In this document: in pieces, positions 17,093 to 24,046 of the stretch
How positions within the stretch are numbered: position 1 is the first letter of the stretch
Layout of the letters: every line of letters starts with the position of its first letter
Assembly: GCA_963794215.1 (NCBI GenBank)
Contig: CAWCCQ010000009.1
Span: 1-64,000 of the forward strand
Direction: 5' to 3'
Source of the DNA: DATKRB01 sp963794215
GTDB lineage: Bacteria > Actinomycetota > Acidimicrobiia > Acidimicrobiales > RAAP-2
Length of the DNA stretch: 64,000 nucleotides
The notes under the pieces: model-generated
Database searches by the model: none
The model's input: the letters and a program-made list of their open reading frames with translations, nothing else
What the model was told of the DNA's origin: nothing
Translations under genes and position numbers: made by a program

Positions 17093-17710
17093 GTGCAGGT
17101 TCAGACTTTCGATTCGTACCCGGTCGACCTGTCGGTTGACTACGAGGACGCTGGGCGCAACCGCTTGACCGTTGGATTTCGGGTCTTTGCCGCGCTGCCA
17201 ATCTTGGTGGTGCTGGTCTTGCTGGAAAGCGGTTCGATCAACGGGTGGACCTTTGGAGCCAGCGGCGTCCTCTTTCTGCCCACGTTGCTGATGCTGGTCT
17301 TCCGGCGCAAATACCCGGGTTGGTGGTTCGATTTCAACCTCAACGTGGTCCGCTTCACCATTCGGGCTTTCGCCTATCTGCTCATCCTTCGTGACGAGTA
17401 CCCTTCGACCGACGAGGAGCAGGCCGTGCACCTCACACTCCCTGATCCACACGGCGGCGGGGCACTTAACCGTTGGCTCCCTCTGGTGAAGTGGTTTCTC
17501 GCAATCCCGCACTACATCGTGCTCATCTTCTTGTACATCGCCGTCCTCGTCCTCAGTGTGATCGCTTGGTTCGTGGTGATCTTTACCGGCCGCTATCCCC
17601 GCTCCTTCCACGACTTCGTGGTCGGCGTCGTGCGGTGGACAACTCGCGTTCAGGCGTATGCCCTTGTGCTCGTGACGGACCGATATCCGCCCTTCCGACT
17701 CGGACCATGA
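17093..17710 (+). CDS. DUF4389 domain integral membrane protein
   Basis: About 205 residues. GTG 17093 follows AAGGGGGGAAAG; an upstream in-frame ATG at 17039 lacks a site. YPVDLSVDYEDAGRNRLTV is the family's opening beta segment. Four hydrophobic spans follow: ALPILVVLVLL, VLFLPTLLMLVF, YIVLIFLYIAVLVLSVIAW and the amphipathic end. The signature pairs are WWFDFN...RFTIRAFAYLLILRDEYP and FVVGVVRWTTRVQAYALVLV-DRYPPF, an internal repeat of the R-F/W-x-x-R-x-x-A-Y-x-x-x-L-x-D-x-Y-P module. Function unknown; single gene. Confidence 0.88.
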   Translation: MQVQTFDSYPVDLSVDYEDAGRNRLTVGFRVFAALPILVVLVLLESGSINGWTFGASGVLFLPTLLMLVFRRKYPGWWFDFNLNVVRFTIRAFAYLLILRDEYPSTDEEQAVHLTLPDPHGGGALNRWLPLVKWFLAIPHYIVLIFLYIAVLVLSVIAWFVVIFTGRYPRSFHDFVVGVVRWTTRVQAYALVLVTDRYPPFRLGP

Positions 17711-18036
17711 GCCGCTCCCGGGAGGAAATCCGTTTGGCGGTATGAGCGGCGACGCCTATCGCTGCGCAGGCTCTACCCGCGGATGTTGGTCGACGCGATC
17801 TGCGATCTGGCGGCAACTGGTGAACTCAGACCCCGTTTGCCTGCCGAATCCCCCTCGAGGGGGGCCACGCCACTCTACGAGGCAAGGTGGTCTTCGATCC
17901 GGATCACGCCTATGCCGACCCATTGGCGGTGAAGGACACCTCGATGCGGTAGGTGCGGCCCAGCGGGAGCAAAGAGCTCGTGGTTCACCGTCGAACTGCT
18001 GCCGCGCCCGCGTTGGGGGTCAGGGGTCCAGGTCCA
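17711..18036. other. Gap without a recognisable gene
   Basis: About 325 bases between convergent genes (DUF4389 and the secreted protein). No gene is recognised. Confidence 0.4.
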
Positions 18037-18555
18037 TCAGTAGCTGACGGTACCTATCCCTGTAAAGGTCTCTTCCTGTGCGAGCGGTTTGGCATTGTTC
18101 GCTTGATTGCAGGAACCATTCTTCTTGGGAAGAATCCCCTGGAACGACACGGTCAGGGTTACCGAACCGGTGATATCGGCGTAGGACCCTGTGCCACTGA
18201 CAACGGAGCCAGGCCCCGACACTGAGGCATAGTACGAGCAGTTTGTAGAGTTGAGTGTCGGGTTGGCATTGCTCACGGCCTTATTGAATGCGGTTGCGTT
18301 GATGAGGACCGTGCCGTGTTTCAACTTCAAAAGTCGGAAGCCTGTATTCTTTTTTGAGGGCGCCCCCGTCGACGTGACAGGAACAGCCTTCCCGTAGTCT
18401 CCAATCGCTCCGGTGATGATGATGGATGGTTTGTTGGAGTTGGTAGCGGTCCATATCTGAACGGCGCCCGTTGTCTGGGCCGAGGCTACGCCGGCCAGTC
18501 CCCAACTACTCGCCGCCAATGTCACCAACCCCAGCGCTGACTTACCGAGCTTCAT
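18037..18555 (-). CDS. Secreted protein of unknown function
   Basis: 172 residues. ATG 18555 lies behind GAGAGGAGAC. Residues 1-26 form a clear Sec signal: MKLGKSALGLVTLAASSWGL then AGVASA-Q. The mature part is Ser/Thr/Asn/Gly-rich with many predicted beta strands (SIIITGAIGDYGKAVPV, GSVTLTVSFQGIL), two cysteines that could pair, and a closing ETFTGIGTVSY. GC content is lower than the neighbours. No family is recognised. A surface or extracellular beta-sandwich is likely. Confidence 0.75.
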   Translation of the reverse strand: MKLGKSALGLVTLAASSWGLAGVASAQTTGAVQIWTATNSNKPSIIITGAIGDYGKAVPVTSTGAPSKKNTGFRLLKLKHGTVLINATAFNKAVSNANPTLNSTNCSYYASVSGPGSVVSGTGSYADITGSVTLTVSFQGILPKKNGSCNQANNAKPLAQEETFTGIGTVSY

Positions 18556-18877
18556 TGCGTCTCCTCTCGTCGTGCCAGCGCCAGGCAAAGACCTCGGCGA
18601 TGAACGTGGCCACTACTGCGATACCCAGTCCGCCGGATTTTACAATCCAACGACCTCCGTCACGGCCGGGCATTCGCGGCTCGAGTCCGAACGACCTGGT
18701 TATTTCTCAGATTCCTCTCAGCTTCCTCAGACTCAGCCAACGACACCATGCCACCCTGTCCACCACCCGCAAACCACCTCGACGCGAGTTGCGTCCCTGA
18801 CCCAGCAGCGCGGGCCATCACGAGGGCGACTGGTACATCCAGAACCTCATCGGTCCCAAATGACCGACCCGGAGAAG

Positions 18878-19225
18878 CTATGACATGATCGCGGGGTTCG
18901 GGACCAGGGAGTCAGCCCGCGCTGTCAGCGGGCAGGAGCCCGTATTCGATCGCTTCAGGTGCGCGGCCATCTTGTCGAGGGTAGCCCTGGCCTCACCCTT
19001 CAGGTCACCCGCCTCGGACCGGCGTGGGCCTGCCGTGACCCCGAGCGGACCGTCAGCCATCGGACACGTCGAACAGACATGAACGCCGGAGCGGCGCGGA
19101 ACGCTGGCGGGTGGGTCAGCCGTGAAGCCTGGAGTCGGGTGCAACCCGGCTGCCTTGGCCGCCAGAAACCGGGCCATCCGCCACTGGCATAGGCGGACGC
19201 CTGCAATCGCGCCCACGGGTTGCAT
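18878..19225 (-). CDS. Possible small hypothetical protein (weak); remainder of gap 18556-19369 empty
   Basis: The 815 bases between the secreted protein and the membrane protein hold no clear gene. The best candidate is this 115-residue frame, whose last half (DLKGEARATLDKMAAHLKRS) has believable helix composition. There is no ribosome site and no family match, so it may be a shadow or a fragment. Confidence 0.2.
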   Translation of the reverse strand: MQPVGAIAGVRLCQWRMARFLAAKAAGLHPTPGFTADPPASVPRRSGVHVCSTCPMADGPLGVTAGPRRSEAGDLKGEARATLDKMAAHLKRSNTGSCPLTARADSLVPNPAIMS

Positions 19226-19369
19226 CCAACGCCGTCGCCTGGGAGGACGAGGTCGACCGGCGAGTCTTCCGGCAACGCACCCGAGCGCACCTGGTCGGGT
19301 GGCGTTACAGCGGTTCGATGCTGTCGAGGAGGTGGTCGCGCTGCCTCACAGTCCGTCCTTCTCCGCGGG

Positions 19370-20038
19370 TCAATCTCGGTCTGGAAGCGCTTGCTCTTCA
19401 GAACTCAGCTCGTCCACGTCGAATCGGCTTGCACATTCCCGCCTCGTGATCGCCGCGACACACAAGCCACCCAGGACCACGCTCATTGTCGCGAGCGTGT
19501 TGAAGATACCGGTCGTGAATTGCCCCGAGCCAATGGACTGAGGTCCATTGTTCGCGTACCAGCCGACTGCGAGGTAGATGATGGCACCGGCTGCGGTAAC
19601 AACGAGAAGAATCCCCGAGCATGACGCCAGCCACATCGTTCGCAACAGTCGCTCGAATGGATCAAGAGGATCGCCCTCTCGGTCCCACTCAGCGGTCTCT
19701 TTCACGTAGCTATCTGCCGCCGCTCCTACTGTCACCGCGTGCCACCAAAGTGGGAGAAGACCGACTACGAGAATGACGGCGCTGAAGATATTCGCCCATT
19801 GAAAGGCGTTGGACACACGCTCGCCGACGTCGCCGTAGCTGAAACCACCCCAGATCGCACTGACGGCGTTCCCGATGGCGTAGAGGAGTACGGCCACTAG
19901 CAGACAGAGTGGAAGTACTTCCGGCACGCTCCATCGCTGGCCAGCGATCCTTGCGACGATCAACCTAGCGATCGAATAGCGGGGGTCATCGTTCCCCGCC
20001 GACTCAGCTTCGAGACGTGTTGGATCAGAGTCCGCCAT
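19370..20038 (-). CDS. Hypothetical four-helix membrane protein
   Basis: 222 residues from ATG 20038. Hydrophobic spans are at ~42-62 (VLPLCLLVAVLLYAIGNAV), ~84-104 (NIFSAVILVVGLLPLWW), ~140-162 (GILLVVTAAGAIIYLAVGWY) and ~180-198 (LATMSVVLGGLCVAAI). The N-terminus and the loop carrying KETAEWDREGDPLDPFERLL are hydrophilic, and the acidic tail ends the protein. No enzyme motif, no operon partner. Recognisable only as a membrane protein. Confidence 0.65.
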   Translation of the reverse strand: MADSDPTRLEAESAGNDDPRYSIARLIVARIAGQRWSVPEVLPLCLLVAVLLYAIGNAVSAIWGGFSYGDVGERVSNAFQWANIFSAVILVVGLLPLWWHAVTVGAAADSYVKETAEWDREGDPLDPFERLLRTMWLASCSGILLVVTAAGAIIYLAVGWYANNGPQSIGSGQFTTGIFNTLATMSVVLGGLCVAAITRRECASRFDVDELSSEEQALPDRD

Positions 20039-20734
20039 GAATCTATGGTAGGACTCGGGACTCGGAACACGCGAATATCGGACCCAAGCTGCTTCTGATG
20101 ACAGACCAGTCTGAGGCGGTCGACCCGAACCGGGCTTTCGGCAGTTCCGACTGGGCGGGGTCGTACTCGCTCACGTCTCGGGCTTCTCGGCGTCCAGCCG
20201 AGCGAGCTGGTCCTGAAGTTGGAACTCGGTAATGGGCGTCTCGTCGCGGAACACGGCGAGCGCTATCAACATCCGATTCCGCACCCGCTGGTCGATGACC
20301 ATGCCAAAGCGGAAGGTCCTGGGGATAGTGCTGATCGACACGGCGATGGTGAACTCCCCAGGCGGTATTCGATGCCGATGACCTTGGAGAACTCGCACTC
20401 CATGATTCTGCGATGCCAGTCGGCACACGACGGGGCGGGCGGTGATATTCAGCGTGCGCCGGTCGACCACCTCGGGGCGAGGCCTACCTTGCACGCAGCG
20501 CCCATGGGTACGGTCGACGCGTCCTCGGATTCGGGTGAACGTGAATCAACAGGGCCGAGAGGCCCGACCAGCCGCCGACGTAGTGCTGGTGGCGGCGCAT
20601 CTCGAGGAGACTGGAGTTGGTCACCGTGGCGATGGCGCGCTCGATCGCCCCGAAGACCAGCCCGTTGCTGTCGAGGGCTCCGGAGATCAGGCGGACGTCG
20701 AGGACGCGGCGGCGCGTCGCCCAGACGACGATGC

Positions 20735-20867
20735 GCTCGTCGCTCGTCGCTCGTCGCTCGTCGCTCGTCGCTCGTCGCTCGTCGCTCGTCGCTCGTCGCT
20801 CGTCGCTCGTCGCTCGTCGCTCGTCGCTCGTCGCTCGTCGCTCGTCGCTCGTCGCTCGTCGCTCGTC
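20735..20867. repeat. Heptanucleotide tandem array, 19 x GCTCGTC
   Basis: Nineteen perfect copies of GCTCGTC (133 bases), ended by GTG at 20868. Seven is not a multiple of three, so every frame cycles through a seven-residue repeat (plus strand LVARRSS, minus strand DERRATS) and each gained or lost copy shifts the frame. It lies inside the broken gene at 20171-21285. A second array of one-base-different units with the same copy number is at 55639-55771. Confidence 0.95.
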
Positions 20868-20920
20868 GTGCGCGGGCGTGGCGGCGCTCGTCGGCTGCGT
20901 GGCGCAGTGTGTCGAGCATT

Positions 20921-20956
20921 TCCTCCTCCTCCTCCTCCTCCTCCTCCTCCTCCTCC
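20921..20956. repeat. Trinucleotide microsatellite (TCC)12
   Basis: Twelve TCC units, 54 bases to the right of the heptanucleotide array. On the minus strand it encodes a run of Glu, Gly or Arg depending on frame. The Glu frame continues EMLDTLRHAADERRHARARR, which looks more protein-like than the Arg frame. Confidence 0.9.
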
Positions 20957-21285
20957 GTTTCGTCGGGCGACGAGAGGGCTTGGCGAACTCGGCCAGCGCC
21001 TCGGCAGTCGGGTGATAGTCGGGTCCGAACCAAGCGGGCATCGGGTCGCGGGCATCGACCCAGTCCTCACCGATGAACTCGGGCGACGAGTCGACGGGGA
21101 TGAGCCCGTTCTGAATCTGAGCCGCCCAGAGCAGGTTCCCCTCCGTCCGGGCTCGGTGAGCGGCGATCGCTTGGGCGTGCCTGGGCGCGGGCTCGTTCCG
21201 TGGTCGGTCCGGGTGTGTCGGCCAAGCTCGGTGCGGCTGAGTTCGCCACCACCACCGAGCGCCTCAGCTGATGGTCGTCGACCAC

Positions 21286-21622
21286 GGCCTATCCAGTACT
21301 TCGAGGATGGGAAGGCCGCGATGACGCCGGGCAGAATCCACCCGCAGACGTTCAGATGCACACGAGAGCTCTACCCGGAACTGACGGATGGATTGCCGGA
21401 CCCAGAACGCAACCCCTAGTCTTGTCTCGACCCTTGTCGTCAGGTTCACAGCCACCCAGCGGTTCGGTCGACCAGGCTGCGCTTGCCCTCGAACTGGCAG
21501 AACAACTCACTCGCCGGGTCAACAGGGCATCGCCAAAGACACGCTCTGACTCACGGCCGTTGCACCCGAGCGCGAGCTTCCGTAGTCTTCAGTCTTCGGG
21601 GTCAAAGAGGGGAGGGGGCGCC
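21286..21622. other. Gap without a recognisable gene
   Basis: About 335 bases. Possibly includes the unlocated 5' end of the minus-strand broken gene. Nothing else seen. Confidence 0.35.
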
Positions 21623-21919
21623 GTGACAGGTGTGACGGTCACGTTCGACTATGACGGAGATTTCGACCTGGCTCGGGTCGTGGGTGTTGCTGACCAAGCG
21701 CGTGGGATGTTCGAGGGTATGCCCGGCTTGCGCTTCAAGTTCTTTACCTTCGACGAGGCTCGCCAGCAGGCAAGGAACTTCTACGTCTGGGAATCCGAAG
21801 GGGTGGCGAGGGCGTTCTTCTCCGACGAGATGCGTGCGCGGGTGACCACTCTTTATGGCGTTGCGCCAACCTTCGACTTCGTCGAGATTGCGCATATCGT
21901 GGACAACTCAGGCTCCTGA
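21623..21919 (+). CDS. Small YdhR/ABM-like dimeric alpha/beta-barrel protein
   Basis: 98 residues. GTG 21623 follows AGAGGGGAGGGGG, much better than earlier in-frame starts. The pattern is one beta-alpha-beta-beta-alpha-beta unit: VTVTFDYDGDFDL, helix VVGVADQARGMFEGMP, strand LRFKFFTFDEARQQARNFYV, WESEGVARAFFSDEMRARV, and a closing strand TFDFVEIAHIVD. YdhR-like putative monooxygenases show the phrase K-x-F-x-x-x-E/D...N-x-Y-V-W-E-x...A-x-A-F-F. No cofactor is visible. Likely a homodimer; substrate unknown. Confidence 0.7.
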   Translation: MTGVTVTFDYDGDFDLARVVGVADQARGMFEGMPGLRFKFFTFDEARQQARNFYVWESEGVARAFFSDEMRARVTTLYGVAPTFDFVEIAHIVDNSGS

Positions 21920-21982
21920 CCGGAAGCCTGGCCAAGGTCACAGCAACCCGAACGACCTGACCTGCACCATCGTGATGGCCTC

Positions 21983-22435
21983 ATGGGACTGACCGAATCG
22001 GCCACGACGCGGGTCGAGGCACCACCCGAGTTGCTGTTTCGCGTCATCGTCGATCCCGCTCGCTTGCCAGCCTGGAACGAGGCGATAACTGAGGTCGTGG
22101 AAGCGCCACGTCTCCTCCAAGTGGGGTCTCAATGGAAGGTCCGGCTTCACGCGCTCGGGCAATCGTGGGTGAGCAAGTCCCAAGTGGCGGCGCTGGACTT
22201 GGTAGACGGCCGCTTCGCCTACCGGTCCCAGACCGATGACGGCAACCCTTCCTACGCTGACTGGGAGTGGCGAGTCACGCCAGATGGAGGTGGCGGTTCA
22301 ATCGTCGCCGTGACAGTCGAATTGCACCCTGCAACCTTTTGGAGGCGCCACCTTCTGGTGAGAGTGCGTCGACCTGCTCTGCGGCGAGAGATGAACAAGT
22401 CTCTGAACGTCCTGGCGGCCGTGGTGACGCGATGA
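21983..22435 (+). CDS. SRPBCC (polyketide cyclase/START-like) family protein
   Basis: 150 residues. ESATTRVEAPPELLFRVIVD and PARLPAWNEAITEVVEAP are the opening strand and helix pair of the helix-grip fold. VGSQWKVRLHALGQSW, GRFAYRSQTDDG and the closing long helix (RRPALRREMNKSLNVLAAVV) complete it. These proteins form a hydrophobic pocket for lipids or aromatic ligands. It lies 64 bases after the YdhR-like gene on the same strand and may be co-transcribed. There is no evidence of the ligand. Confidence 0.85.
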   Translation: MGLTESATTRVEAPPELLFRVIVDPARLPAWNEAITEVVEAPRLLQVGSQWKVRLHALGQSWVSKSQVAALDLVDGRFAYRSQTDDGNPSYADWEWRVTPDGGGGSIVAVTVELHPATFWRRHLLVRVRRPALRREMNKSLNVLAAVVTR

Positions 22436-22598
22436 CTCGCGGGCTGAAGGGGCATCTGGGCCCTCTATGGGCTGTGCGCGCCTCGCGGACCCAGTTGACG
22501 GAGGGCCTGCTCGACGACTCCGAACATACGGGCGACAGCGGCGACGCTCCGATGCTGGTCAATCACCAGCGCCGCAGCTTCCCTGTGGAACTCCCTTA
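22436..22598 (-). pseudogene. IS3-family OrfA remnant, interrupted by the IS630 derivative
   Basis: The minus strand reads EFHREAAALVIDQHRSVAAV then ARMFGVVEQ, and after a one-base shift NWVREARTAHRGP. This is the helix-turn-helix transposase OrfA of IS3 elements. On the far side of the IS630 copy (from 23384 up to about 23420) the same frame supplies the missing N-terminal residues ARRRVRYL, joined through the TA target duplication. Only this fragment remains; there is no OrfB. Confidence 0.6.
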
Positions 22599-23382
22599 AA
22601 GAGGTTCGCCTAATACCCCGCTAGAGCTCCGTGGAGTGGAATAATTGGCGTATGCCCACTTCCACGTCACCAGCCGGTGCAGCGCGCACGAACAAGGCAC
22701 CACCCCGAGTCCGGCCGCGCCGAGATTTCGAGGCCATGGAGGCCACCCGGATGCGGGCGGCCGACCTGTTCACCAAGGGGGTGTCCCAGGCCGACATCGC
22801 TCGTCAGCTCGAGGTCTCCCACCAGACGGTCTCTGACTGGCACACGGTGTGGTTGATCGGGGGGAAGCAGGCTCTCAAACGAACAGGCGAGCCTGGTCGT
22901 CCGCGCAAGTTGACCGACGCCGACCTGGCGATGGTGGAGCGGGCCCTCGAGAAGGGTCCGAAGGCCAATGGGTATCCGACCGATCTGTGGACTCTGGCCC
23001 GGGTCGCCGAGGTGATCGAGGAAACCACTGGGGTGAACTCCACCGCCACCTCGACGGCGACAAGGTCACCCTGATCTGGGACGGACTTCCCTCCCACCGC
23101 AGCCGGACGATGCAACGCTTCATCAAGCAGCAACGCAAGTGGCTGGTCGTCGAACGTCTCCCGGCCTACGCCCCCGACCTCAACCCGGTCGAACAGATCT
23201 GGGGCAACCTGAAAGGCGGCGAGCTGGCCAACCTCTGCCTGGACACTATCGGCGAAGCGGAAGAGATCGTCGACCAGGGGCTCTGCCGCATCGGCAACGA
23301 GACCACGTTGGCCTTCGCGTTCCTCCGACATTGTGGCTTTACGCTGTGAACCGGGATCGGCGCGGTATTACGCGAAGGTCTT
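22599..23382 (+). mobile_element. IS630-family deletion derivative flanked by TA
   Basis: Imperfect 25-base terminal repeats lie at 22597-22621 and 23360-23384 (shared core TTCGC-x-TAATACC). Each has TA at its outer edge, as expected for the TA duplication of IS630/Tc1 elements. The element is only ~784 bases because the transposase middle is missing. It lies inside an IS3 OrfA remnant, so it arrived later. It could be moved only by a transposase supplied elsewhere. Confidence 0.8.
22652..23349 (+). pseudogene. IS630 transposase with internal deletion and frame change
   Basis: The N-terminal ~130 residues are intact: winged-helix recognition helix SQADIARQLEVSHQTVSDW and linker GEPGRPRKLTDADLAMVERA. 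After TTGVN (about 23040) the text jumps, in another frame, to the C-terminal catalytic part LDGDKVTLIWDGLPSHRS and LPAYAPDLNPVEQIWGNLKG. The latter holds the second D and final E of the DDE triad. The first catalytic Asp segment and ~120 residues are absent. It cannot encode an active enzyme. Confidence 0.85.
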
Positions 23383-23470
23383 TAGGTACCTGACTCGCCG
23401 GCGGGCGAGCTTCGGTCATTGCCGGCATGGATACCCCCTATTCGAGGTGTCCGGCCAGCCGGGGGAATGG

Positions 23471-23667
23471 TCAGCGGGCCGCCAGGTACTTGGTGAACGG
23501 CTCGAGCGAGTCTGGTGCGGTCCGGGCCCGGACGACGGGGGGTGGCTCGCCAGTGAGATAGGAACGGACCGTCTTTCGATCCCGGCCCAGGTGCCGGGCG
23601 ATCGCCGAGATCGCCAGCCCCTGGATCTGAGTGCAGGTGCTTCCACGTCTTCCCCATGTGTGAGCAT
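23471..23667 (-). pseudogene. IS21-family IstA transposase N-terminal remnant
   Basis: The minus strand gives EDVEA, then in a shifted frame AISAIARHLGRDRKTVRSY and LTGEPPPVVRARTAPDSLEP, the helix-turn-helix opening of IstA. It stops at 23471 after FTKYLAAR. The catalytic rve core and IstB are missing. The following ~90 bases up to 23790 contain text such as GGTGGGGAATTTCAATGATC, which resembles the terminal repeats of IS21 elements, so an IS21 end may be there. Confidence 0.6.
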
Positions 23668-24046
23668 GCGGAGCTGGTCTCGCTTCGGGCTGCCTTGCTT
23701 GGTCGCTTGTCAGCTTCGAAGGGGGCCCAACGCCGCTGGTGGATGGTTCAGCTCACCGGGACAGGTGGGGAATTTCAATGATCGAGAGTGAGGAGTTTCA
23801 ACAAACGCGGCGGAGGTTGCGATTGGCGCAGCGTCTCGAGCCCTATACCGGCCTGGCCTTGAGCCCCACGGCCACGGGACTTGACTTAATCGAGTCCTGC
23901 CCACCCCGCAGTACGGCGATCACCACTGCCGGCACATCGTCGAGACCGAGCGGGCTGGTACTGTCGACGTTCTTGACCATCGGGTCACGGCCACCGCAAC
24001 GGGCGGTCGGTGCCGCCATGTCCACAACGGCGTTGTTCGGGGGGCG
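23668..24046. other. Gap; possible IS21 terminus at about 23740-23790
   Basis: About 380 bases before the LuxR stop. Apart from the IS21-like phrase noted in the preceding entry, I see no gene. Confidence 0.3.

Larger units (their letters stand above)
20171..21285 (-). pseudogene. Uncharacterised gene split by frameshifts and containing two internal tandem repeats
   Basis: Conserved-looking pieces lie in several minus-strand frames: EGNLLWAAQIQNGLIPVDSS and WFGPDYHPTAEALAEFAK (21.0-21.15 kb), then a polyGlu/polyArg tract from (TCC)12, then the heptanucleotide array, then IVVWATRRRVLDVRLISGAL and HQHYVGGWSGLSALLIHVHP (20.5-20.7 kb), and last EFTIAVSISTIPRTFRFGMV and RDETPITEFQLQDQLARL (20.17-20.45 kb). 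No single frame covers all, so several indels are needed. At the written copy number one frame does stay open from 21041 through both repeats to 20484. I recognise no family; no start can be fixed. Confidence 0.45.

Noticed and set aside
20735..20867. Heptamer array as a CRISPR or as a protein with LVARRSS repeats
   Set aside because: There are no spacers, and the peptide repeat appears in all frames on both strands, so it is a by-product of the DNA repeat.
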